DNA of 64,000 bases from PALSA-278 sp963760285. Lineage in GTDB: Bacteria > Acidobacteriota > Terriglobia > Acidiferrales > UBA7541. The notes beneath the pieces are model-generated. The model was not told where the DNA came from and ran no database searches. It worked only from the letters and a program-made list of their open reading frames with translations. Below, one piece after another: positions 9,077 to 15,438 of this stretch (position 1 is the stretch's first letter; every line of letters starts with the position of its first letter). A program made the position numbers and the translations under genes. The stretch spans positions 1,178,001 to 1,242,000 of the forward strand of contig CAVXCI010000001.1 of NCBI GenBank assembly GCA_963760285.1. The letters run 5' to 3'.

Positions 9077-9379
9077 CGATCCGTCTTCTTCGGCCGCTAA
9101 TCGCAGCCGCTGCCTTCCCTTGCGCATCCGCGCGCCGCCATTCCCCCCTCTTTGGCGGCAAATGCGATAGGGCGCGACTCGCGGAAACGAGGAGCTCCTG
9201 CGGGGAGCCACGTGCATATCTTGAAGTTGGCGCGGAACAGCCCGGAGCATCAATTCGCGGAGTGTGCATAAGAGGACAGATATTGCCCCGTTGCCCGTTT
9301 AGAATGGGTTTCAGTCGAAAGCCAGGAGGACTCCGGCACAACCGGAACTACCCCTTCCTCTCGCAAAAGGAAAAAGCAA

Positions 9380-9463
9380 ATGGAAACTCTATTGATCGTT
9401 CTCTTGGTCGTATTCTTACTCGGCGGCGGCGGATGGGGCTATTCCCGCTGGCGCAGAAATTAG
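9380..9463 (+). CDS. 27-aa single-pass membrane peptide
   Basis: AAAGGA (9366-9371) precedes an ATG that opens a 27-codon frame encoding METLLIVLLVVFLLGGGGWG followed by a Tyr-Ser-Arg-Trp tail. It has one hydrophobic helix, a glycine run and a basic end. The same design, with GGGGG and YSRW, occurs in the 50-aa DUF3309-like peptide at 11655, so the two are probably related. It lies in the stress cluster upstream of the YflT-like gene. Peptides of this type have no known mechanism; membrane association is inferred. Confidence 0.6.
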   Translation: METLLIVLLVVFLLGGGGWGYSRWRRN

Positions 9464-9558
9464 CCGCGCGACAGCGGACGTGACTCTATCGAGCCACTTG
9501 TCCTAATGCGCAAAGCAGCGTGAAAAGGAAATTGTAGACATACAAGGAGACCCAAACC

Positions 9559-10140
9559 ATGTCCAGCAAGAACATAGCAGTACTGGGTATCTACCCAAAT
9601 TACGCCAGCGTGGAAGCTGCCGTTGACGTCTTTAAGGAGAGTGGATTCCGGAACACCGATATCTCTGTACTGTTTCCGGAAAAAGCCAACTCCAAGAGCT
9701 TTGCCCATGACAACGCTACCAAGGCTCCGGAAGGCGCAGCCGCGGGCGCCGGAACCGGCGCGGTGCTTGGCGGCGCATTGGGATGGCTGTTGGGAATCGG
9801 AGCGCTGGCGATACCAGGTGTTGGACCCATCATCGCCGCTGGCCCTATCGTGGCCGCTCTCGCGGGAGTGGGCGTGGGCGGCGCGGTAGGCGGGGTTGCC
9901 GGCGCGCTGATTGGCATGGGCATTCCCGAGCACGACGCCAAGCGCTATGAGGTTCGCGTAAGAGAGGGCGGAATTCTCCTCTCCGTGCATTCGGACAATG
10001 CGGACTGGACGCAGCGCGCCAGGGACATCATGGATCGGACCGGCGCGGATGACATCTCCCTTACTGGTGACTCCAGCCCCGATTACGTGCGTGGCGAAGG
10101 AGTCCTGGCTCACACGGCTACCGGCGGCCGCGTGGTTTAG
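9559..10140 (+). CDS. YflT/17M-like general stress protein with glycine zipper
   Basis: This 193-residue protein begins with an alpha/beta domain that opens like the general stress protein 17M/YflT family (NIAVLGIYPNYASVEAAVDVFKESGFRNTDISVLFP). A long Gly/Ala-rich hydrophobic hairpin follows (about residues 60-125), then a second alpha/beta half with VRVREGGILLSVHS. The glycine zipper suggests insertion into or contact with a membrane. The family is usually stress-induced; its activity is unknown. AAGGAGA lies upstream. It sits between the 27-aa peptide and a CsbD gene. Confidence 0.72.
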   Translation: MSSKNIAVLGIYPNYASVEAAVDVFKESGFRNTDISVLFPEKANSKSFAHDNATKAPEGAAAGAGTGAVLGGALGWLLGIGALAIPGVGPIIAAGPIVAALAGVGVGGAVGGVAGALIGMGIPEHDAKRYEVRVREGGILLSVHSDNADWTQRARDIMDRTGADDISLTGDSSPDYVRGEGVLAHTATGGRVV

Positions 10141-10192
10141 CAGTCCGGCAGGATCGTCTTGAACAAAATTCAAATGGCACCAAGGAGCCACA

Positions 10193-10378
10193 ATGACAAA
10201 TCAAAGCACAAAGAATGAGGCAGTGGGCACAGTTCACGAAGTGAAGGGCAGCGTTAAGGAGAAGGCCGGGCAGGTGATGAACAAACCCGGCTTGGAAACT
10301 GAAGGAGCCGTTGAAAAGCTGGGCGGAAAAGTCCAAAACAAAATCGGCCATATGCAGAAGGCCGCCGAAAAACAGTAA
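10193..10378 (+). CDS. CsbD-like stress protein 1
   Basis: A 61-residue hydrophilic protein with the CsbD signature of repeated G-x-(V/L)-x-(E/K)-K-x-G motifs: GTVHEVKGSVKEKAGQVMNK and EGAVEKLGGKVQNKIG. It should be a small helical, heat-soluble protein. CsbD is controlled by sigma-B in Bacillus and marks general stress regulons; its molecular role is unknown. AAGGAG precedes the ATG. A second CsbD-like gene lies at 11937. Confidence 0.85.
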   Translation: MTNQSTKNEAVGTVHEVKGSVKEKAGQVMNKPGLETEGAVEKLGGKVQNKIGHMQKAAEKQ

Positions 10379-10398
10379 CGCCGCTCGAATGCCACGGT

Positions 10399-10431
10399 CC
10401 CCGTGGTCGCGGCTGATGCGTGGCCACGGGG
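10399..10431. other. Hairpin after the first CsbD gene
   Basis: CCCCGTGGTC (10399-10408) and GGCCACGGGG (10422-10431) can pair over ten positions with one G-T pair and a 13-base loop. There is no T-run after it, so it may be an mRNA-stabilising or pausing structure rather than a simple terminator. Confidence 0.4.
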
Positions 10432-10473
10432 GAATGCCGCCACTAGAAGAGAAGGGTTTCGGAGGAGAAAGTC

Positions 10474-10656
10474 GTGACACATATGGGATTTGGCCCGAAT
10501 ACATGTAGCCATTGCGGTGCTTCGTATGATTCAGAAAATACACTTCGCCAGCACATGCTTGCGTTTCATCGCAGAGGGAGCTCGGAACACGATTCTTCCT
10601 CAAATTCCGAGGCAAGAGAGAATGAGTCTGGAGGCCCGGACCAGGATCAAGAGTAG
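10474..10656 (+). CDS. Bacterial C2H2 zinc-finger protein (60 aa)
   Basis: A GTG start follows GGAGGAG. Residues 10-31 read C-x2-C-x12-H-x4-H (CSHCGASYDSENTLRQHMLAFH), a classical C2H2 zinc finger with the conserved hydrophobic spacing of the eukaryotic-type fold. The tail is acidic and Ser-rich and probably disordered. Bacterial single C2H2 fingers are uncommon outside the Ros/MucR group, and this one lacks Ros flanking sequence. It could bind DNA, RNA or protein. It lies between CsbD and metallothionein in the stress cluster. Confidence 0.7.
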   Translation: MTHMGFGPNTCSHCGASYDSENTLRQHMLAFHRRGSSEHDSSSNSEARENESGGPDQDQE

Positions 10657-10741
10657 GCTGCCGTCTCCCCGTCCACAAGAACCATATGCAGCAGTTGACT
10701 TGTGGATTTCTTGAAACGGCCTAAAAAAAAGGAGCAAACAC

Positions 10742-10897
10742 ATGACACCTTCAAAAGTAGAGAAGTGTTCCCACCCGGCTTGCAAGTGCGCTGCGACGAC
10801 GGGCAAATACTGCAGTACCGAGTGCGCGGGCATGGAGAAGACGCCCCACTCCGATTGCCACTGCGGGCATCAGGATTGCCAGGTCCGCGCGCGGTAG
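10742..10897 (+). CDS. Bacterial metallothionein (51 aa)
   Basis: The 51-codon frame starts after AAGGAG and encodes eight cysteines (9, 14, 16, 24, 28, 39, 41, 46) and several histidines. CSHPACKC, KYCSTECA and CHCGHQDC follow the SmtA/BmtA layout of a Cys/His four-metal cluster with a small zinc-finger-like fold. Such proteins bind Zn, Cd or Cu in the cytosol and buffer or detoxify metal. No SmtB-type repressor gene is adjacent, so control probably comes from elsewhere. It lies between the zinc-finger gene and the BON lipoprotein. Confidence 0.85.
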   Translation: MTPSKVEKCSHPACKCAATTGKYCSTECAGMEKTPHSDCHCGHQDCQVRAR

Positions 10898-10952
10898 CCA
10901 GTGCTTCATTAATTGTCCGAGATTGCATCCCAAATTTGATTAAAGGAGAAAA

Positions 10953-11501
10953 ATGAAGAATACGATTCGATTGTCCGTAACCGTGCTTGCGCTGTTCGCG
11001 ATTGGCGTATTGGCCGGATGTTCGATGAGCAGGAAATCACCGGATGTTTCCAAGAGCATTCGCACGTCACTCGATCAGGCAGGCCTCCAAAAAGTCTCCG
11101 TCAGTCAGGACCGCGACAAGGGCGTCGTGACCTTGGGCGGGCAGGTCGCCAGTGACAGTGAAAAGTCACAGGCGGAATCCATCGCCAAATCCATGGCTGG
11201 CACCCAGGTTGTCGCCGATGAGATCGCTGTTATTCCTCCGGGCGTCGAAAAGGATGCCAAGGCCGTGAATTCAGATTTGGACGAAGCCATTGAGAAAAAT
11301 CTGGACGCCGCCTTCATACAAAACAGCGTGGACAAGAATGTGAAATATGATGTGAAGAACGGTGTCGTCACGCTCACGGGAGACGTCACCTCTGAATCCA
11401 GGCGCTCGGATGCGGGAACGATTGCCAAGGCGGTTCCCAACGTGACCCAGGTCATCAATGACCTGCAGATCAGGGATCAAAAGGCGAGTTCGTCCGATTA
11501 G
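10953..11501 (+). CDS. Lipoprotein with two BON domains
   Basis: The 182-residue precursor has a signal peptide with lipobox VLAG-C at residue 23. Two BON domains follow: about 30-95 (VSQDRDKGVVTLGGQV) and about 105-175 (VKYDVKNGVVTLTGDV). The BON fold, known from OsmY and DolP, binds phospholipid and supports envelope integrity under osmotic or other stress. Its final location is a membrane facing the periplasm. AAGGAG precedes the ATG. It closes the block that begins with the metallothionein. Confidence 0.88.
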   Translation: MKNTIRLSVTVLALFAIGVLAGCSMSRKSPDVSKSIRTSLDQAGLQKVSVSQDRDKGVVTLGGQVASDSEKSQAESIAKSMAGTQVVADEIAVIPPGVEKDAKAVNSDLDEAIEKNLDAAFIQNSVDKNVKYDVKNGVVTLTGDVTSESRRSDAGTIAKAVPNVTQVINDLQIRDQKASSSD

Positions 11502-11557
11502 GGCCCCGTGGCATGACGCGGCGGCGTGCTGAAGGGAGTGCGTTCGTTGCGAGGAGA

Positions 11558-11608
11558 TTCGCCAGGGCGAAATCGGACGAGGGAACAGTTCAGGATCGCC
11601 CTGGCGAA
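11558..11608. repeat. Perfect 13-bp inverted repeat
   Basis: TTCGCCAGGGCGA at 11558-11570 is matched exactly by its reverse complement at 11596-11608, with a 25-base spacer. It lies between the BON lipoprotein and the DUF3309-like peptide. No T-run follows, so an attenuator, RNA-processing hairpin or protein-binding dyad is as likely as a terminator. Confidence 0.6.
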
Positions 11609-11654
11609 GGTGGAATCAAAGTTCGTGGTTAAAACAATCTAAAAGGAGATCTCA

Positions 11655-11807
11655 ATGTTAATCCTAATTATCATTTTGTTGTTGTTGTTCGGCGGCGGCG
11701 GCGGCTATTACGGGTATTCGAGATGGGGCACGGGCGGCGGCCTCGGCATCGTCGGGACGGTACTGCTTATCGGCGTGGTCTTGTACCTGACCGGCTATTT
11801 GCGGTAA
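11655..11807 (+). CDS. DUF3309-like 50-aa membrane peptide
   Basis: The peptide starts MLILIIILLLLFGGGGGYYG, continues YSRWG and ends with a second hydrophobic stretch (IVGTVLLIGVVLYLTGYL). Two short membrane helices around a Gly/Tyr-rich loop match small DUF3309-type proteins. AAAAGGAGAT lies 5-6 bases upstream. The 27-aa peptide at 9380 has the same first half. The function is unknown. The context is a stress gene cluster. Confidence 0.75.
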   Translation: MLILIIILLLLFGGGGGYYGYSRWGTGGGLGIVGTVLLIGVVLYLTGYLR

Positions 11808-11936
11808 CGCGGTTCCTTCCTCTCGCGTAGTGGCGTGCATCGCTGTTTGCAGCGAATCCGCCACAAAAGTTCGCCGGCATCACAATATCTCAATATCGAG
11901 TCTTGTCTTGCCTAAAATCAGAACTGAAGGATGCAT

Positions 11937-12170
11937 ATGAACTCAGATCAATTGGAAGGCCAGTGGACGCAATACAAGGGCAAGATCAGGGAGAAGTGGG
12001 GCAAGCTCACCGATGATGATCTGGAAGTCATCCGCGGAAGGCACGACCAACTCGCCGGAAAAATTCAGGACCGCTATGGCATCGCCAGGGAAGCCGCGCA
12101 GAAGCAGGCGGACGACTTCGCAAAGTTGATGGACGCCAGCGGGGCTCCACAGCCAGTGATGGCGAGATAG
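11937..12170 (+). CDS. CsbD-like stress protein 2
   Basis: A 77-residue hydrophilic CsbD-family protein: MNSDQLEGQWTQYKGKIREK, WGKLTDDDLEVIRGRHDQLAGKIQ and YGIAREAA are the family blocks. It is nearer to the YjbJ branch than the CsbD-like protein at 10193. The ATG at 11937 is preferred over 11931 because AAGG is then six bases away. It is the last intact gene of the small-protein cluster; decayed DNA follows. Confidence 0.85.
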   Translation: MNSDQLEGQWTQYKGKIREKWGKLTDDDLEVIRGRHDQLAGKIQDRYGIAREAAQKQADDFAKLMDASGAPQPVMAR

Positions 12171-12660
12171 CTATTCCCAACACCCGCGCCGATCGGTTTC
12201 CCGTTGCACGATGTGGCCACCGGGACGCGATTCGTGGCGCGGCCTCTGCTGAAGGGTCGGCGCTTGGCCCCCCGTCCACAATCGCATAGTCATTTGCCGC
12301 GATAGTTGCAAGAATGGGGCATTCAGTTGCAACATTTGGACTGCTGCCGGCCATGTCCCTTCGGGGAGTGACTGCACACGGTGGCCCGAGCGGGACTTTG
12401 CAGTTTGACCGACTTGGAAGCCGCCCTTGGCCGGTGGCCTTGAGCGAAAGAAATTCAACGGCTGGTTATGGGCAGTTCACATGCAAGCGATTATTTCCAC
12501 GAACTGTACAATTGTGGACAGACGCGTCCGTGCTTGAAGCGCACACTGCGTTAACAGTTGAACGAACAGCGTAATTATGAGCTAAGGTGGCCGCTGGTGC
12601 TACCCATCCAGCGGCCCCCCCCCCTCGTTCCAAGGCCGCTGATTTATCCTGTCCAGCAAC
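12171..12660. other. Gene-free stretch with one dyad motif
   Basis: No supported gene. It holds AACTGTACAATTGTGGACAG at 12502-12521, a 20-nt imperfect dyad that resembles two motifs at 19150-19169 and 19409-19428. A run of nine C lies near 12615. Confidence 0.5.
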
Positions 12661-12776
12661 TTCGCTTCGCGATACTTAAGGTCAAGACCGATCCTGCGAA
12701 ATTGCGCACCGATAGCCGCGAACTCCACGTCTATTTCCCAGCCCCATGGCCCGGCCCAGGATGTCCTGGTCGGTGC
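12661..12776 (+). pseudogene. DUF1697 C-terminal remnant
   Basis: The reading LRFAILKVKTDPAKLRTDSR followed by ELHVYFP matches the intact DUF1697 gene at 819 (AVLAIKTEPEELRMDGRELYIYFP). After a frame change the next block reads MARPRMSWSV, equivalent to GRPKMSWSV. Only this short piece remains, followed directly by a transposase remnant, so it is a broken copy. Confidence 0.7.
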
Positions 12777-12849
12777 AAGCACTCCGCGTTAACCATCTCC
12801 TCAGCGAGCTGCCCAACCGCCAGGGCCCGGCTAATTGCATACTTCAGGA

Positions 12850-13160
12850 CCAACTTCGGGAGGCATGCCCGTTTGAGTCGTCGCCAAAGTATCTGGCATT
12901 GGATCGCGATGGCAAATACGGTCTGGAGCTCCTGGCTGCCATTCGCTCGCTGCAGATCAGCCCTGTGCGCGCATCGTTCCAGTGTCCTTGGCAAAATGGC
13001 GTTGCAGCACGTTGGGTGGAGAACCGCCGAAAGGATCTGCTGGATCACGTGATTGCCCTCAACGAAGAATACCTGTGGCGGCTGCTTCGTGAGTATGTCT
13101 GCTATTGCCACGAAGATCGCACTCTCTGAGCTTGGCCAAGGGAATACCGAAAGGCAGAAT
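12850..13160 (+). pseudogene. Transposase/integrase-core C-terminal remnant
   Basis: The frame at 12746-13129 contains KYLALDRDGKYG, IRSLQISPVRASFQCPWQNG and a RRKDLLDHVIALNEEYLWRL block, then YHED-like YCHEDRTL. This is the second half of an rve-type DDE transposase, including the second Asp and the Glu-helix region. The catalytic Glu appears replaced (AARWVENRRKDLLDH). The family's usual LSLGKDTP ending follows in another frame. There is no N-terminal half, so it is inactive. Confidence 0.7.
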
Positions 13161-13495
13161 TCCTTAGATGGCATCCGGCCTCGTCATTTCACGGCCGAGG
13201 CTCGGCGGCCTCCATCGTCGCTACGACCGAGCGGCGTAGCGTCTCAAACGTCCGCCGCGCTTCTTCAGGGACAAGGTACTGAGCCAGGAGTGTCTTCGTT
13301 CAAGAGGCGTTCGAGAGACACCCGAGCCTCATGACGCGATCTTGGAGTTCTCTGGCGGAACTGCGACGGTCAATTGCTGTGGTTTGAATCTGGATCGAAT
13401 TTTGGCGAGACACACGGGCTACGAATGCAGTCACACCAATTTCCACTACGGGACTCGGAAATCAGCGCCAGGTTCGGGCCGTGCTCAAGCTTTGA

Positions 13496-13528
13496 TTTTT
13501 GACGCGGATGGAATTATGGCGAAGGACA
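13496..13528 (+). repeat. 33-nt repeat unit, copy 1
   Basis: The unit begins TTTTTGACGCGGATGGAAT and matches 15393-15425 at about 30 of 33 positions. The two copies bracket the Rhs/immunity cassette and the first tRNA remnant. A weaker third version lies near 13388-13410. The surrounding 13130-13604 holds no supported gene. Confidence 0.6.
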
Positions 13529-13604
13529 CGATGCAACTCTCGCATGTCACTGCGTTTTGGCTCCGGTTGGCTGGTAATATACTTCTTGATTTGTTCTTGT
13601 ACGT

Positions 13605-14066
13605 TCACACGTCCTTACTCTTGAGACAATGTAAACCAAGCGCAGCTATCCATCCCAGAAAGCCTGCCGCCAAAGTCCAAAACATGAGGACAACTAACCA
13701 GTACGGAAAGTTCCGAAAATCAAAGATTGCCGATCCGAAGGACGGCTCAGCAAGGCCAATCCAGGTCAGGAGAGGCAAAGGAACACAGGCGGCGAAGCTG
13801 GTGAGGAGCGCTCTCCACAAAAGCCTACGCGGTGTGATGGCTCCGCCAAGAACTGCGCTAAGACCAGCAAGAGAACCAGCAAGTGGCAGAATGAAATAAA
13901 GAAATCGCGGTTCCCAGCCATTGCTCTCCAGCCCTAAGTGATGGAGGACGATCGCGAATGGAATACCTCCGAGCAATAATCCAAAGAAAAAAGGACCTGC
14001 CGAAGGTCGTCGCACAATCGCGATTACGCGACTCTTAATAGTAGTTGCTGAATCATGGGTTGGCAT
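13605..14066 (-). CDS. Small membrane protein, probable Rhs immunity protein
   Basis: This 153-residue protein has about four membrane helices (GPFFFGLLLGGIPFAIVL; FLYFILPLAGSLAGLSAVLGG; LLTSFAACVPLPLLTWIGL; WLVVLMFWTLAAGFLGWIAAL). Its ATG at 14066 lies inside the last codons of the Rhs gene, a 14-base overlap, which implies translational coupling. A small gene directly after an Rhs toxin tip is typically its cognate immunity gene, and a membrane location fits a toxin that acts on membranes. No family is recognised; the immunity role is inferred from position. Confidence 0.6.
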   Translation of the reverse strand: MPTHDSATTIKSRVIAIVRRPSAGPFFFGLLLGGIPFAIVLHHLGLESNGWEPRFLYFILPLAGSLAGLSAVLGGAITPRRLLWRALLTSFAACVPLPLLTWIGLAEPSFGSAIFDFRNFPYWLVVLMFWTLAAGFLGWIAALGLHCLKSKDV

Positions 14067-15132
14067 TCTGTCCCCCGGTGCTATCAGTTTGCTGGGACTG
14101 AGGGACATCTTTAGGCCCATGTTGTACACTTTGCATGACTCCTGCAATTTGCCCGGCGGTGAGGCCCTCCAGAGTGCCCTGCTGATTTAACTGGTCCGCA
14201 AACTTGTTCAACACGCCTTGAGTTGCCGCCTCCGCGGCGGCAATTTCCGACGGGGTAGCAGGTGGCTCGCCCATTGGGTGCTGGCTTGCGCTCTCGAAGT
14301 CATGCCGCACAATGTCCTGTGCCGTATGCGAGGCTTGCCCAATGTCCGTCAAGGCCCCCTTCACGTCGCCTGCGAGTGCTCTTGCAGCGGCGTCGGCGAT
14401 TTTCGAAGACATGAATGCGTTGGCTACCTTCTGCGCCTCTTCACGGGTCTGATTATCACCGCGTTCCCCGTGCTGTGGATTCGTCTCATTTTTATAGTGA
14501 TTCGTGAATACAGTGTGAGTGTATGCAACTCCGGCCCCGGCATTAAACAAACCGTCCATCTTCTTGTCCGCTGTTGCGGCGACAGCCGCCGCTTTTTCGC
14601 TGTAGCCGTTGTTCAACAACGTGTTCTTCTCCATATTTTCATGATCCGCGCCAGTGAAGTGACCACTCGGATCTATATTTCTCGTCGGGTTGTTCAAGAC
14701 ATATGCGTATTTATTCCAGTACTGAGGGTTAGCCAGGAATTGCTCTAGAAGTAGCGAAGAAGATCGACTGGGCTGCAATGGATCCGGCGAGGTGAAACGA
14801 CCAAATCCTGGTTCATAGTATCGCGCGCCGAAATAGTCATTACCGGTCTCAGAGTCACGTTCCTTGCCCGTGAAATGAATTGTCGAAACGTCTCCTGAGG
14901 TGTAAAAACAAGAGAACCCATCGCCGAACGGCAACGATTTGCAGGACTCTGAAAGCGCCCCCTGAATCGTAGTGCGAGCCCGCTCCGTCCCCAGCCAGTC
15001 CGAGTGGTCAAATGTCGTCGTACTATTTTCGTATGTCGCTAGATGATGACCCCCGGCGTAAACCTCTCCCGAGACCCATTGCCCCGCCGCGCCGACGATC
15101 GTCACTTCACGTGTGAAATGAGGGTGTCGCAT
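14053..15132 (-). CDS. Rhs C-terminal fragment with putative phospholipase-like toxin tip
   Basis: Residues 1-150 are the end of an Rhs/YD-repeat shell: GEVYAGGHHLATYEN, HSDWLGTERA, LHFTGKERD-type FTGKERDSETGNDYFGARYY and a NKYAYVLNNPTRNIDPSGH core end. The long N-terminal Rhs barrel is missing. The frame begins 25 bases after a tRNA-Ala 3' fragment with no ribosome binding site, so the gene is 5'-truncated. The variable tip (about 155-359) holds spaced His/Asp residues, including LTDIGQASHTAQDIVRHDF, reminiscent of zinc-dependent phospholipase C/S1-P1 folds. The toxin class is an inference. The overlapping downstream membrane gene is the likely antidote. Confidence 0.7.
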   Translation of the reverse strand: MRHPHFTREVTIVGAAGQWVSGEVYAGGHHLATYENSTTTFDHSDWLGTERARTTIQGALSESCKSLPFGDGFSCFYTSGDVSTIHFTGKERDSETGNDYFGARYYEPGFGRFTSPDPLQPSRSSSLLLEQFLANPQYWNKYAYVLNNPTRNIDPSGHFTGADHENMEKNTLLNNGYSEKAAAVAATADKKMDGLFNAGAGVAYTHTVFTNHYKNETNPQHGERGDNQTREEAQKVANAFMSSKIADAAARALAGDVKGALTDIGQASHTAQDIVRHDFESASQHPMGEPPATPSEIAAAEAATQGVLNKFADQLNQQGTLEGLTAGQIAGVMQSVQHGPKDVPQSQQTDSTGGQNANP

Positions 15133-15156
15133 ATCCTAAAGAGGGCATCAGAATCT

Positions 15157-15201
15157 TGGTGGACGTGGGGGGGATCGAACCCCCGACCCCCTGCTTGCAA
15201 A
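15157..15201 (-). repeat. tRNA-Ala 3'-end fragment (att-like copy 1)
   Basis: These 45 bases are identical to the 3' part of the intact tRNA-Ala at 52185-52260, from the encoded CCA through the T-arm and variable region to the 3' side of the anticodon loop. Identity stops at 15201. It has the orientation of the real tRNA. This is the usual footprint of an element that integrated into the 3' end of a tRNA gene. Confidence 0.9.
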
Positions 15202-15392
15202 CCAGATTCCAAGAATAATTGAAATCTATGGATTCTTGTTGTTCTTAATTGCTTTGCTTTGAATCTGTTGCGGCCCACTGAATGAAAGCTGTTGAATTCT
15301 GCGCTTCATGGATGTTTTGACAGCTACAACTTCATCTACAGGCTGGCAATTTCTCGTGGTCAGAAACAGGTTTGCGTTTTCCTTGGTTATTT

Positions 15393-15425
15393 TTTTTGAC
15401 GCGGATGGAATCTTGGCGAGGGACA
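15393..15425 (+). repeat. 33-nt repeat unit, copy 2
   Basis: Partner of the unit at 13496-13528 (about 30 of 33 identical). It lies between the first tRNA remnant and the beta-propeller gene in a 237-base gene-free gap. Confidence 0.6.
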
Positions 15426-15438
15426 GGAGCAGACGAGC

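Noticed and set aside
12558..13052. 164-codon plus-strand frame
   Set aside because: It only joins pieces of the DUF1697 and transposase remnants out of frame; not a gene.
13342..13899. 185-codon plus-strand frame with an FDADG motif
   Set aside because: It overlaps the membrane gene antisense. The FDADG reading, reminiscent of HAD phosphatases, comes from the 33-nt repeat and is not followed by a HAD fold.
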